Under the pieces are notes generated by a model. It was not told where the DNA came from and made no database searches. It worked only from the letters and a program-made list of their open reading frames with translations. The position numbers were made by a program, and so were the translations under genes. This document shows positions 1 through 10,321 of a stretch of 64,000 nucleotides of DNA, one piece after another. Position 1 is the first letter of the stretch, and each line of letters opens with the position of its first letter. Source of the stretch: Gadus chalcogrammus (Eukaryota; Chordata; Actinopteri; Gadiformes; Gadidae); NCBI RefSeq assembly GCF_026213295.1, contig NC_079426.1, positions 22,399,535 to 22,463,534 on the forward strand, in the 5' to 3' direction.

Positions 1-328
1 AGCGCTGAGAAGAGTGTTGTATGAATGTCATCCATTCACATATTTCTTTTCATCTTCATAGTGCAGCCATCTTGACTCATTGGCGGCTTTCCGAGAATTT
101 TCCAATGGTCAGAACGTAACTTCGCCAAATAACGCCTCCATAAATGTAAGTTAATCGGTTGAAGTCTTCAGGTCCAATAAATGCAATGTAGATTTCACTG
201 ACTTCAATAGGATATTTGTATGTCAGTTTTTGCCTCATTGCCTGGCAGTTGGCCCAATAATGCGATTGGAGGGTCTAATGACGATGAGTCATCCGGGCAG
301 AAGAATCCATCCGATTTATTCTTACATA
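1..328. other. Flanking DNA without a gene
   Basis: No open frame of note, no recognised repeat. The sequence is moderately AT-rich and ends at the LTR edge at 329. Nothing here matches the flank on the far side of the Gypsy element, so the original insertion site is not recoverable. Confidence 0.5.
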
Positions 329-561
329 TGTAACCGGCCTCCTTCAAGCAGCCTCCATTATGTGACGACGAAGAAGTAGGACACAGGGTTGATCTCCACA
401 CGAGCACTTTTATTTTCTCAGTGACCCACAGTGACCCACCTGTGTCACACAGAAACAGTAGGGGGCGCAACCGCCGTCAGATTCACTTGTGGAAACCAAT
501 TATCCGGTTGACGTCAGACCACCGGAAGCATTTATAATATAAACGTTTACAAAAATCTATA

Positions 562-651
562 CCTTCAAAACAACAGACATTTTTTTATATATATATATAT
601 ATACAAAACAACAGACATTTTTTTATATATATATATATATTCAAAAATCCT
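562..651. repeat. Tandem AT-rich repeat at LINE 5' junction
   Basis: Two consecutive copies of a unit made of an aaaacaacagacat block, a T run and an (AT)n tract sit between the LTR and the GC-rich start of Rex3. They could be a 5' junction product of target-primed reverse transcription or a pre-existing microsatellite. Confidence 0.6.
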
Positions 652-3635
652 CAATGAATATCGAAAAAAGAGGAGATGTGACCCGGCCCGGAGGAAGCCC
701 GGGGCCCCCGTCTGGAGCTAGGCCCAGACGGAGGGCTCGATGGCGAGCGCCTGGTGGCCGGGTTTGCCACGGAGCCCGGTCGGGCACAGCCCGAACAAAC
801 TACGTGGCACCCCCCCTCTCTTCATCTCATGGGCCCACCACCTGTGGGAAGACCCGTTGGGGTCGGGTGCGCAGCCACATGGGTGGCAGCGAAGGTCAGG
901 GGTCTCGACGGACCAGACCCGGGCGGCAGAAGCTAGCTCTGGGGACGTGGAACGTCACCTCGCTGTGGGGAAAGGAACCAGAGCTTGTGAGGGAGGTGGA
1001 GCGCTATCAGTTAGATCTGGTGGGGCTTACCTCCACGCACAGTCTCAGCTCTGGTACCGTACTCCTGGATAAGGGTTGGACTCTATTCTTCTCCGGAGTT
1101 GCCAAGGGCGTGAGGCGCCGGGCGGGTGTGGGGATACTCATAAATCCCCGGCTGAGCGCCGCGGTGTTGGAGTTTACCCCGGTAGACGAGAGGGTCGCCT
1201 CCCTGCGCCTAAGGGTTGTAGGGGGGAAAACTCTGACTGTTGTTTGTGCGTATGCACCAAACAGCAGTTCAGAGTACTCGGCCTTCTTGGAGACCCTGAA
1301 TGGAGTCCTGTATGGGGCTCCAGTAGGGGACTCCGTAGTTCTGCTGGGTGACTTCAACGCCCACGTGGGCAACGATGGAGACACCTGGAGAGGCGTGGTG
1401 GGGAGGAACGGCCTCCCTGATCTAAACCCGAACGGTCGTTTGTTATTGGACTTCTGTGCTAGTCATGGATTATCCATAACAAACACCATGTTCGAACATA
1501 AGGGTGCTCATAAGTGTACCTGGTACCAGAGTACCCTAGGCCGAAGATCAATGATCGATTTTGTGATCGTGTCATCTGATCTGAGGCCGCATGTTTTGGA
1601 CACTCGGGTAAAGAGAGGGGCGGAACTGTCAACCGACCACCATCTGGTTGTGAGTTGGATCAGGGAATGGGGGAAATTTCCGGATAGACCTGGTAAGCCC
1701 AAACGCGTAGTGCGGGTGAACTGGGAACGTCTGGAGGAGGCCCCCGTCCTAGGGATCTTCAACTCACACCTCCGGCGGAGTTTTTCTAGCATTCCTGTGG
1801 AGGTTGGGGACATTGAGCCGGAGTGGGCTGTGTTCAAAGCCTCCATTGCTGAAGCTGCGGTGGCTAGCTGTGGCCTCAGGGTCTTAGGCTCCTCAAGGGG
1901 CGGTAACCCTCGGACACCGTGGTGGACACCGGTGGTCAGGGAAGCCGTCCGATTGAAGAAGGAGGCCTTCCGGGATATGATATCCGGGAGGACTCCTGAC
2001 TCGGTTGCAGGGTACCGACAGGCCCGAAGGGCTGCAGCTGCTGCCGTGTCGGAGGCTAAGCAGCGGGTGTGGGAGAAGTTCGGAGAGGCCATGGAGAAGG
2101 ACTTTCGGTCGGCACCAAAGTGTTTCTGGAAGACTATCCGGCACCTCAGGAGGGGGAAACGGGGAACCGTCCAAGCTGTGTACAGTAAGGGGGGGACTCT
2201 GTTGACCTCAACTGAGGAGGTCGTCGGACGTTGGAAGGAACACTTTGAGGAACTCCTGAACCCGAATAACACGCCCTCTATGTTGGAGGCAGAGCTCGAG
2301 GTTGATGGTGTTTCGTCGTCAATTTCCCTGGTGGAGGTCACTGAGGTAGTCAAACATCTCCGCAGTGGCAAAGCCCCAGGGATTGATGAGATCCAGCCAG
2401 AAATGCTAAAGGCTCTGGGTGTTGAGGGGCTGTCATGGTTGACACGCCTATTCAACATCGCGTGGGAGTCGGGTACAGTGCCAAAGGAGTGGCAAACCGG
2501 GGTGGTGGTTCCCCTGTTCAAAAAGGGGGACCAGAGAGTGTGTGCCAATTACCGGGGTATCACACTTCTCAGCCTCCCTGGTAAAGTCTACTCCAAGGTA
2601 CTGGAAAGGAGGGTTCGGCCGATCGTCGAACCTCAGATTGAAGAGGAACAATGCGGTTTTCGCCCCGGACGTGGAACTACGGACCAGCTCTTCACTCTCG
2701 CAAGGATCCTGGAGGGGGCCTGGGAGTATGCCCATCCGGTCTACATGTGTTTTGTGGATCTGGAGAAGGCGTATGACCGGGTCCCCCGGGAGAAACTGTG
2801 GGAGGTGCTGCGGGAGTATGGGGTAAAGGGGTCTATCCTCAGGGCCATCCAATCCCTGTACTCCCAAAGCGAGAGCTGTGTTCGCGTCCTCGGCAGCCAG
2901 TCAGTTTCGTTCTCGGTGGGTGCTGGGCTCCGCCAGGGCTGCGCCTTGTCACCAATCCTGTTTGTGATATACATGGACAGGATATCGAGGCGTAGTCGTG
3001 GTGGGGAGGGGTTGCAGTTCGGTGGTCTGAGGATCTCGTCACTGCTTTTTGCGGATGATGTGGTCCTCATGGGATCATCGGCCTGTGACCTTCAGCACTC
3101 ACTGGATCGGCTGGCGGCCGAGTGTGAAGCGGCTGGGATGAGGATCAGCACCGCTAAATCTGAGGCCATGACTCTTAGCAGGAAACCGATGGATTGCTTA
3201 CTCCGGGTAGGAAATGAGTCCTTAGCCCAAGTGAAGGAGTTCAAGTACCTCGGGGTCTTGTTCGCGAGTGAGGGTACTATGGAACGTGAGATTGGCCGGA
3301 GAATCGGAGCAGCGGGGGCGGTATTGCGTTCGCTTTACCGCACCGTTGTGACGAAAAGAGAGCTGAGCCGCAAGGCAAAGCTCTCGATCTACCGGTCGAT
3401 TTTCGTTCCTATCCTCACCTATGGTCATGAGGGCTGGGTGATGACCGAAAGGACGAGATCGCGGGTACAAGCGGCCGAGATGAGTTTTCTCAGAAGGGTG
3501 GTTGGCGTCTCCCTTAGGGATAGGGTGAGAAGCTCAGCCATCCGTGAGGAACTCGGATTAGAGCCGCTGCTCCTTTACTTAGAAAGGAGTCAGCTGAGGT
3601 GGTTCGGGCATCTGGTAAGGATGCCCACTAGGCGC
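562..3635 (+). mobile_element. Rex3: Rex3 (RTE clade) LINE, nearly full length, 3' end missing
   Basis: A non-LTR retrotransposon with a GC-rich 5' UTR (from about 672), an apurinic-type endonuclease and a reverse transcriptase in one open frame. The blocks at 2490-2509 and 2934-2954 match the conserved segments by which fish Rex3 is recognised. It is flanked by the 9 bp direct repeat aaatctata (553-561 and 3636-3644), a likely target-site duplication. The copy stops at about 3635, inside the C-terminal region. A second copy in this window (58925-60440) shows what is lost: roughly 70 further codons and a GATGA-type tail. Confidence 0.85.
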
Positions 3636-3800
3636 AAATCTATAACACAACATACAACACTTGTTACATTCACCCCTCCTAGATTCCGCCAAAATCACAT
3701 CACACCACAGCAGACTCACGGACACCCGCACCCACCCGGCAAGGACATACGGCGGAACCACTGGTCCCACCCTCAAGCCCGAGGCCGCCTACACCAGTAG
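879..3800 (+). CDS. Rex3 endonuclease-reverse transcriptase ORF
   Basis: An open frame runs uninterrupted from 654; the methionine at 879 lies just before the endonuclease and is the likelier start, since the upstream part is 5' UTR. The first domain (about 930-1670) is an EEP-type endonuclease: a TWNV start motif, a GDFNAHVG block near 1350 and an STDHHLV block near 1630. The RT follows (about 2280-3300) with the AYDR motif near 2770 and the catalytic FADD near 3049. Downstream is the RTE C-terminal region with its TYGHEGW and WFGHL blocks. The last ~55 codons, from about 3636 to the stop, are read from the Gypsy LTR and 3' flank, so this is a chimeric C-terminus. The protein nicks target DNA and primes reverse transcription there. 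An intact frame of this length suggests a young copy, but it lacks its own 3' end and is probably inactive. Confidence 0.85.
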   Translation: MGGSEGQGSRRTRPGRQKLALGTWNVTSLWGKEPELVREVERYQLDLVGLTSTHSLSSGTVLLDKGWTLFFSGVAKGVRRRAGVGILINPRLSAAVLEFTPVDERVASLRLRVVGGKTLTVVCAYAPNSSSEYSAFLETLNGVLYGAPVGDSVVLLGDFNAHVGNDGDTWRGVVGRNGLPDLNPNGRLLLDFCASHGLSITNTMFEHKGAHKCTWYQSTLGRRSMIDFVIVSSDLRPHVLDTRVKRGAELSTDHHLVVSWIREWGKFPDRPGKPKRVVRVNWERLEEAPVLGIFNSHLRRSFSSIPVEVGDIEPEWAVFKASIAEAAVASCGLRVLGSSRGGNPRTPWWTPVVREAVRLKKEAFRDMISGRTPDSVAGYRQARRAAAAAVSEAKQRVWEKFGEAMEKDFRSAPKCFWKTIRHLRRGKRGTVQAVYSKGGTLLTSTEEVVGRWKEHFEELLNPNNTPSMLEAELEVDGVSSSISLVEVTEVVKHLRSGKAPGIDEIQPEMLKALGVEGLSWLTRLFNIAWESGTVPKEWQTGVVVPLFKKGDQRVCANYRGITLLSLPGKVYSKVLERRVRPIVEPQIEEEQCGFRPGRGTTDQLFTLARILEGAWEYAHPVYMCFVDLEKAYDRVPREKLWEVLREYGVKGSILRAIQSLYSQSESCVRVLGSQSVSFSVGAGLRQGCALSPILFVIYMDRISRRSRGGEGLQFGGLRISSLLFADDVVLMGSSACDLQHSLDRLAAECEAAGMRISTAKSEAMTLSRKPMDCLLRVGNESLAQVKEFKYLGVLFASEGTMEREIGRRIGAAGAVLRSLYRTVVTKRELSRKAKLSIYRSIFVPILTYGHEGWVMTERTRSRVQAAEMSFLRRVVGVSLRDRVRSSAIREELGLEPLLLYLERSQLRWFGHLVRMPTRRKSITQHTTLVTFTPPRFRQNHITPQQTHGHPHPPGKDIRRNHWSHPQARGRLHQ
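3669..3680 (-). other. Polypurine tract of Gypsy A
   Basis: On the minus strand AGGAGGGGTGAA abuts the TGTAAC start of the 3' LTR. This is the expected position and composition for the plus-strand DNA primer of an LTR element and fixes the LTR boundary at 3668. Confidence 0.7.
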
Positions 3801-3995
3801 ACCAGGGGAAGACCATAGCCAGTCACTACCCCACCTGTGAAATAATGTGCTGCCTGTTACACCCTGTCCCGAGGCCATCCCGAGGCCAACATGTCCCGCC
3901 CTGCCTAGGTGCTGTATCCCATGCCAAGCCCACTGCCTGTGAGTGGATCACACCAACATCAAAAAGGAGAGAAAAAAAAAAAAAAACCTGTGGTA
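3681..3995. other. 3' untranslated region of Gypsy A
   Basis: Between the integrase stop and the polypurine tract. It is C-rich on the plus strand and contains a 15 bp A run near 3970. No separate gene is visible. Confidence 0.5.
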
Positions 3996-5285
3996 TCACG
4001 CAACCATAACCTGCCCCATTGATTCTATCAGTCGGTGAACTGGTTTTCTAACCCTCCCCCTACGGGAACTAGCAACATCCTGCAACGTTGTGTAAATATC
4101 ACAACCGTCACCCCCAAATGAAGGCATAGAACTGGACACAAAACGAGGGGCATGAACATTTAAACCACTCTGCTCTGCCTGTTGCGACTCTGACACTTCA
4201 TCACTACTCATATCCGACGTGTGCAAGCGACCACCAACCACCCCCACCAGCGCCTCAGACATGATAGATGACTCCGAGTCAGTTTCCACAGAGGAGTCCT
4301 CAACCTGACTCTCTTGGCTCACTGTCAAATCCACATAATTTACACTAGAGGAATAACTGTGTCCCTGATCTAATGGTCCGGACTCTGATTCGTCCCCACC
4401 CAGATCGACACTTGTGTCCCCTTGCTCCACATCTTCCCCCACAGGGAGAAAACTGATGTCCAAAATCAAATTGCGATGCACTACTCTGACAACGCCTTCG
4501 TCATTTTCCACCCGGTACGTGTGAGTATGCAAATTCCTGTCCCTGACCGTGTATACCCTGGGGCTCCACTTATCAGCCAATTTCCTCTTTCCCAACACTC
4601 CCTTATTGGCAATAAGCACCCTAGCGCCCACGTCAATACAAGTTCCCTTGACTTTCCTATTGTAGCCCCTGGCCTGTCTGTCCTGTTCTTTCACTGCATG
4701 TTCTTGTGCAATACCAGCCGCCTCATGAAGATGTGAAACTAGAGTACGCACATAGTTCTTGTAGTCTACAACTACTGGGTCATGCAGTACTCGTTTGAAC
4801 ATGACATCCACAGGGAGCCTTGGGACTCGGCCAAACATAAGCTGGAATGGGGCATACCCTGTCGTTTCGTGCACCGTGGCGTTATACGCAAACGTAAGTG
4901 TTTGTATCTGCTGTGGCCACTTGTCCTTCTCCCTCAAGGGAAGGGACCGCAGCATTGAGCCCAACGTGCGGTTGAAGCGTTCTGTCCCCCCGTTACCCCT
5001 GGGATGGTAAGCAGTAGTACGAGACTTTGTGACCCCTGCAAGCCTAAGTAGCTCTGCGATAAGTTCGCTTTCAAAATTAGCCCCTTGGTCAGTATGTATA
5101 CGCTCAGGAAACCCATACACACAGAAGACATGGTCCCACAGTTTCTTAGCCACTTGCTTTGCTGTCTGATTCATGCATGGGAATGCGTGCGCCAATTTAG
5201 TAAAATGATCCGTGACTACCAGAACATCTACTGATCGCTGTTTGTTGTCCTCCGCACTCCAGAAATCTAAACAGACTAGCTCCAT
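3996..5285 (-). pseudogene. Gypsy A integrase core and C-terminal region
   Basis: 429-residue frame. It opens with the catalytic-core LDFWS block (first Asp), followed by HTDQGANFES (second Asp) near residue 65 and the NGGTERFNR block (Glu) near residue 104, so the D,D-35-E triad is retained. The GYAPFQLMFGR block typical of Gypsy integrases follows, then a basic, LTR-like C-terminal region and an acidic Ser-rich tail with no chromodomain. It is out of frame with the zinc-binding part of the same enzyme. The role would be insertion of the cDNA; here it is a decayed remnant. Confidence 0.85.
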
Positions 5286-5473
5286 AGGGGCAGAAGTCCT
5301 GATACTTTCTCAGGGGTCTTAGCTAGGATACACCTTGGGCAACACTTAACGTATTCTTTAACATCCTGCTCCATTTTGGGCCAAAAGAAACGTTGCCTGG
5401 CCAGGTGTAACGTTCTAGCCTGTCCCTGATGCCCTGCTGTGCTGTGCAAACCATGCAACGCCTTTTCTTTCAA
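5276..5473 (-). pseudogene. Gypsy A integrase zinc-binding (HHCC) domain
   Basis: A 65-residue frame with an H-x3-H pair (HGLHSTAGH) and a C-x2-C pair (CCPRC) about 30 residues later, spaced as in the N-terminal HHCC domain of retroelement integrases. It lies between RNase H and the integrase core but in another phase, marking a frameshift near 5280. Confidence 0.75.
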
Positions 5474-5559
5474 ACTCTCAGATAGAACAAACTGTTGCCT
5501 TCTTTGCTTGGTAAACTGGTCCTTAATGACCCGGTACAGAACACCAGAACACCATCAAA

Positions 5560-6348
5560 TCACCACCTATGACTCACTGGCCTAGCGAAAGGGTCCCTGC
5601 TGAGCGTGTCCGCAACAACATTTTTCGTGCCCGCAATGTGTTTCAAGTCGAATGTGTATGGTGCTAGTTTGGACACCCACCGTTGCTCGCATGCGTCCAG
5701 TTTGGGTTTGGTCAAGATATAGGTGAGGGGGTTGTTGTCCGTCCATACTGTAAAATGGGTTCCCTTCAACCAGTGACTAAACTTGTCACACATGCTCCAC
5801 TTGAGTGCCAAGAATTCGAGCCGATGGGCCGGGTAATTCTTTTGCGAACTACTGAGGGTTTTACTTGCGAACGCAATGGGGCGTGCTTTCTCCTCGCCTT
5901 CTGGCACCTGTGACAACACGGCTCCTAGGCCATCTAATGACGCGTCAATCGACAAAATAAGGGGTCGGGTGAAATTTGGGTGCGACAGAACAACACAGTT
6001 TAGCAAACTGTCCTTCAAATTCTCCACTGCCCTGTCGCACTCATCAGTCCAATCAGCTGGGACAAGCCGGCGATATGACCCCACCTTCGAGTTATTTTTC
6101 GTCCTCCCCCGCCTCTTTTGTCCACCCGTAAGTGCGAAAAGTGGTTTGGCTACAGCCGAGCAATTTGGGATGAAATGTTGGTAGTAAAATACCATGCCTA
6201 GAAATGACTTTATTCTCTTCACCGAGGGTGTGCAACCGTCATTCTCCATCAAATGTGCCTTGTTCATTTTTTGAATGGCCTCCACCTTTGCTGGGTCTAC
6301 GGACACTCCATTTCTAGGAACTTGATGGAAGACCGCAGTAAATAGCAC
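5560..6348 (-). pseudogene. Gypsy A RT connection and RNase H
   Basis: 262-residue frame. It begins with the RT thumb/connection segment (SFLGMVFYYQHFIPN), then RNase H: LSIDASLDGLGAVLSQ (first Asp), a YPAHRLEFLALKW block (Glu) and a TVWTDNNPL block (Asp), ending with the VADTLSR block. The catalytic residues are present. It overlaps the upstream RT frame in a different phase. Confidence 0.85.
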
Positions 6349-7274
6349 TTTTTGGGGCTCAACTTCAAATGGTACTGCCTTAGTCGTTGAAAAACCACTT
6401 CCAGTCTGTCTAATGCTTCCTTCTCTGTCGGGGCAAACACAAGCAGGTCATCGAGGTAACACAACAGAATGCTGAAGTTCAAATCCCCAAAGATGCTAAG
6501 CATCATGTGCATAAATGATGCAGGGCTGTTGCAAAGCCCCATGGGCATCCTGTTGTACTCATAGAGCCCCATTGGAGTCGTGAATGCTGTGTACTTTTTG
6601 TCACCCTCCTCGACGGGAATATTGTAAAACCCGGAGGTCAGGTCCATTGTGCTAAAGTAGGCATTGCCGCCCAGCGCAGCTAAACAGTCGGCTTGATGCG
6701 GGAGCGGATGTGCATCCTTAAGGGTGCGCGCGTTTAGCCACCTAAAATCTGTGCACAACCTCAAACTCCCATCTTTTTTCCAAACCAACACTAGCGGAGA
6801 CGCATACTCACTAGTAGACTTTTGGATAATCTCCTGCTCCTCCATCTCCGAGAGTACCTGCCGCAGCTTTTGGTACTGGGCCGGTGGCACCCGACGGTAC
6901 GGCAATCGGAACGGCCTGTCATCTGTCAGCCGTATTCGGTGGGTAAAATCCTTGGCCTGGCCACAATCCAAAGTGTGTTTTGAAAAGACATCATTGTATT
7001 GTTCGAGCAGTTTAACTAACTTCTCCCTGCCTTCTGGACTTGCGTCACATCCGTCTATATCAACACCAGTGAGTCCGGCCTGCTGCAGACGCTCCTTGAG
7101 TTCCCCAACCTGGCTCTCAACGACTCCACCCTCGGAACTCCCTCTTTCAACCCTGCCGATGCCCTGGACAACATCAAAATCTTCCACTGCTAAGCAGGGG
7201 GACACATCTGCTAATTTGCAGTTCCTTCTCAGCACTATGGGTTTGTCAGCTAAGTTGGTAACCTTCATAGCCAC
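6297..7274 (-). pseudogene. Gypsy A reverse transcriptase
   Basis: 325-residue frame containing fingers and palm: a PFRLPYRRVPP block, an SPLVLVWKKDGSLRLCTDFR block, FSTMDLTSGFYNIPV (first catalytic Asp) and the active-site YLDD. This is the standard Ty3/Gypsy RT order. It would copy element RNA to cDNA but is split from protease and RNase H by frameshifts. Confidence 0.88.
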
Positions 7275-7855
7275 CCATCAATCCCCCCACATGGACGCGA
7301 GAACGCGAACACCAGAATGTTACGAGGCATAGACTTGGACGTGGTCGGCTCCACAATAACTGCGCTACCCGGCGACATCAGAACATTTTTGGGTAACCTC
7401 CACCAAACCAAATGCTCGGTCCTAGCCAATAACGTGACTGCCAGTCCCAACTTTAAGGTCCCTATTTTCTCCGGAGCATTCCCACCCCTCCAACGACAAG
7501 AGCTAGTCAGTAGGTCGAGGAACTGCTCACACTGCTTGGGTACACCGCCTTGGGACACCATGCGCCAGTAGTCATCGGTCGACTTCAGCTGGTGGGTAAG
7601 GTACCGGATAACGTTCGATCCGATTATCAACTCGTCACGCTGGCCTGGTACTACAAGAATGGGCACTATGCATTTTACACCATAGAGTTCCATCTCTACC
7701 TCATACATGCGCTTCGCCGTAGTCTTTACTCCCCAACAGCCTACCAGCACTACCTCCTCTTTCATTGCAGTCTCCGCGGGCAGCAACTTGTTGACCAACA
7801 TCTGCTGTTCCACTTGCTCACTGAGAGTACACGTCATGGAACCTGAGTCTAGCAT
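7265..7855 (-). pseudogene. Gypsy A aspartic protease region
   Basis: 196-residue frame starting at the catalytic LDSGS triad motif and followed about 80 residues on by the ELIIGSNVI block of retropepsins. This start codon sits inside the domain; translation must have come from upstream. The frame is not that of gag or RT, so either programmed shifting or decay separates them. Confidence 0.75.
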
Positions 7856-8052
7856 ACCCTTGACCTGATATTGGTTGATCCTGACTGGGGTATAAAACAG
7901 CTCATCATAAGGCCCAATCCTCTGTGTGTTCTGTGCGATAATGTGTGCACCCGCCGGAGCCCCGGCGCATGCCTCCAGGTAGTGCTGTCTAATATCATTG
8001 ATGTGGTTCTCGCTGACACCACCCGCACCTGTACCCCCGAGGCACGGGCCTA

Positions 8053-9303
8053 CTAGTTTAACTCAGCCGAGTCATGTTGAGGCAAGGTATTCTGACCGCG
8101 GCGAGGGGGACGGTTTGGGCAGTTTCGAATCAGGTGGTTTGGCTGAAAACACGACAAGCACAAGCGTTCTTTCCTGCAGTGCTCGGTGGTGGTATGCTCA
8201 GCGGACTTGCAGACTTTACATAACTGAGCCTGCATCTGATATGGGGCACCAGGTCCATGTGTCTGTGTGTTTATGGGCCTGTTGGTGTCTTGTTTGTTTT
8301 GACAAAGAACTCGGCCTAAAATGTTGACCAGCATTTCCATACAGCCCTCATCACATCTCGACTTTTCCATCACCCCACTTTCCTTTTCCATGTTGCCGTT
8401 CCTGTCCTGCTGAGCATCCGAGCCATTGAACGCTGGTGCTTGGGTGTGAATCCCCACATGCCTAGTGTGTGGGGTCCCCATCTCAATGTGATGGCGGTCG
8501 AGGTGCTCTTGTATTTCACCGGCTGTCCATTGCTGGGGCGCTTTGAATTTATACACGGCGGAGAGCGCAGGGTCTGGGCAGTATTTAACAAACATCATTG
8601 GCAACTCCTGACATGGGTCGTGAGTACGTCGGCCCGATCGCTCAAGAGCCTCCGCGGCAGCATCAGCTGCTTTGTTCAACCTCAACCAGTAAGCCATTGG
8701 AGGATCGCCGGCAACCGGAATTGTGTTGTAAAAATCGGCCATAGGTTTAGCGGATGATGAGTACCCACCGAAATGTCGCTTAAGCACATCAAAAATTAGC
8801 TTTGGGTCGCTTTGTGTTTTTAACCCCACGCTGCTCCGCAGGGTTATTTTTACAACGTCTCTAGCTTTAGCCATCAACCTGCACATTACTTCAGTGTGCT
8901 GCTCGGACAGGGGCACTGCTCGTCTCTGGAGATATACCTCCATCATCTCCTGCCAATCATCAACTGTGAATTTATCTGACCCATCTCCCCGGAACACTGG
9001 TGGTTCGTTCACATCCGCCTGCATGACCAACCGAGCACCAGTCAGGTTAACATAGGTGGGCTCACCGGCTGTTTGGTCCGCCCCATATTGTACCCGGGCG
9101 CCACTAGCTCCTCCCACCCCCGCACCGCTCAACTGGTCTCTGATTTCCTGGCCTACTTGCTGCGCAATATTTGAAATCAACACACCCATGGCCGGGTCCC
9201 CTGCGTTGGGAACACATGACAATGTTGGTGGAATGGCAATTGGCAACTGGCCTCTAGTGCGCATTGAACAAAAAGCTGGTGTCCCAACATCAGATGTAGA
9301 CAC
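8053..9303 (-). CDS. Gypsy A gag (nucleocapsid-type)
   Basis: 416-residue frame, the best preserved part of the element. The N-terminal half holds a helical capsid-like region with the FRGDGSDKFTVDDW block. The C-terminus carries Cys/His-rich knuckles, including a C-x2-C-x4-H-x4-C set (CLSCFQPNHLIRNC) near residues 382-395 and a C-x2-C-x4-H-x4-C set just before it. The protein would assemble particles and bind element RNA. Upstream, 9304-9700 is the 5' leader. Confidence 0.75.
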   Translation of the reverse strand: MSTSDVGTPAFCSMRTRGQLPIAIPPTLSCVPNAGDPAMGVLISNIAQQVGQEIRDQLSGAGVGGASGARVQYGADQTAGEPTYVNLTGARLVMQADVNEPPVFRGDGSDKFTVDDWQEMMEVYLQRRAVPLSEQHTEVMCRLMAKARDVVKITLRSSVGLKTQSDPKLIFDVLKRHFGGYSSSAKPMADFYNTIPVAGDPPMAYWLRLNKAADAAAEALERSGRRTHDPCQELPMMFVKYCPDPALSAVYKFKAPQQWTAGEIQEHLDRHHIEMGTPHTRHVGIHTQAPAFNGSDAQQDRNGNMEKESGVMEKSRCDEGCMEMLVNILGRVLCQNKQDTNRPINTQTHGPGAPYQMQAQLCKVCKSAEHTTTEHCRKERLCLSCFQPNHLIRNCPNRPPRRGQNTLPQHDSAELN

Positions 9304-9701
9304 GCCCCTACGACCCTGAGGAGCCCCACCACTCTCATCGAGCTCTCTGTCTCAGCCGAGATCACTTGAGCTACCGTTACCGTCCATGTCAATGAAAACA
9401 CTAATTTGGATATATTCCACCAAGATCGATGATAATAATAAAATAAATAAACCATGTGAAAAACTGAATTTCTATAAAATAGATTATTCTTAAATCAGTA
9501 TTTGAAATTGTCCACGCATCACAACAATTTTTCCTGAATGTTACCACACCTGGAGATCAAACAAAATTATATATAGTATCCCTTTAAGAGTCCTACTTCT
9601 TATCTGCGTTGTGTTTTTTTTTTTTCTTCTATTGTACAACCTCCTGTGACCGAATGGCGTCAGTCCACCACTCTTGCGATGATGATGCTGAAGAGCAGCG
9701 A

Positions 9702-9721
9702 CGATCCGGGTCACGGCACCA
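9702..9721 (-). promoter_or_regulatory. Primer binding site of Gypsy A, tRNA-His-like
   Basis: On the minus strand TGGTGCCGTGACCCGGATCG starts one base inside the 5' LTR. TGGTGCCGTGAC is the complement of the vertebrate histidine tRNA 3' end; one C replaces the expected T further in. Confidence 0.7.
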
Positions 9722-9722
9722 C

Positions 9723-10321
9723 TGTAACCGGCCTCATTCAAGCAGCCTCCATTATGTGACGACGAAGAAGTAGGACACAGGGTTGATCTCCACACGAGCA
9801 CTTTTATTTTCTCAGTGACCCACAGTGACCCACCTGTGTCACACAGAAACAGTAGGGGGCGCAACCGCCGTCAGATTCACTTGTGGAAACCAATTATCCG
9901 GTTGACGTCAGACCACCGGAAGCATTTATAATATAAACGTTTACAAAATCTCAATAAAAAACACAGAAATAAAACATACAAAAAAAACCCTAATGGGAAA
10001 TGTACATACAGTGACCCACCTGTGTCACACAGAAACAGTAGGGGGCGCAACCGCCGTCAGATTCACTTGTGGAAACCTGAACACAACGTGGTCGGATGAG
10101 ATATATCAACGGGCATCCCACACATCAGCTGACACTACCCCCCACCCTCGCAATGTACATTGTCATCCATCGTATAAAACACATTTCAATGACAGTATGG
10201 CGGCAATATGTACAATTAAACAGAATAATATCAACATATGACACAGGAGCCACGAGGAGCGCGACTTACCAATTATCCGGTTGACGTCAGACAACCGGAC
10301 GTTGCGTCAACCGGCGTTACA
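9723..10321 (-). repeat. 5' LTR of Gypsy A, internally duplicated
   Basis: 599 bp bounded by TGTAACCGG and GGCGTTACA. The block 9815-9890 is partly repeated at 10010-10078, and the attatccggttgacgtcaga segment recurs at 9892 and 10272 around a ~190 bp insert (10079-10268). These duplications are absent from the left LTR. Confidence 0.65.

Larger units (their letters stand above)
329..3668 (-). repeat. 3' LTR of Gypsy A, split by Rex3
   Basis: The left edge is the TGTAACCGG at 329, matching 9723. LTR sequence runs to about 561, is interrupted, and resumes at 3645 to end in TTACA at 3668. On the minus strand a TATAAA box lies near 529-536 and an AATAAA signal at 409-414, so the LTR kept its promoter and polyadenylation elements. 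The reassembled LTR would be only about 260 bp, much shorter than the right-hand copy, which carries extra internal duplications. Confidence 0.65.
329..10321 (-). mobile_element. Ty3/Gypsy element A, decayed, with nested Rex3
   Basis: A minus-strand LTR retrotransposon. Reading leftward there is a 5' LTR (9723-10321), a tRNA-type primer binding site (9702-9721), gag, protease, RT, RNase H, integrase, a polypurine tract (3669-3680) and a 3' LTR (329-3668 including the LINE nested in it). The pol domains lie in at least four reading phases, so it cannot make a full polyprotein. The two LTRs share about 220 bp (329-553 with 9723-9947) but differ outside it, so one or both are rearranged. No matching target-site duplication was found at 324-328 versus 10322-10326. 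Confidence 0.85.

Noticed and set aside
1508..2548. 346-codon minus-strand frame
   Set aside because: Antisense shadow of the Rex3 RT frame, caused by GC-rich codon use.
5876..7332. Plus-strand frames of 100-200 codons within Gypsy A pol
   Set aside because: Lie opposite conserved RT and RNase H motifs and have no features of their own.
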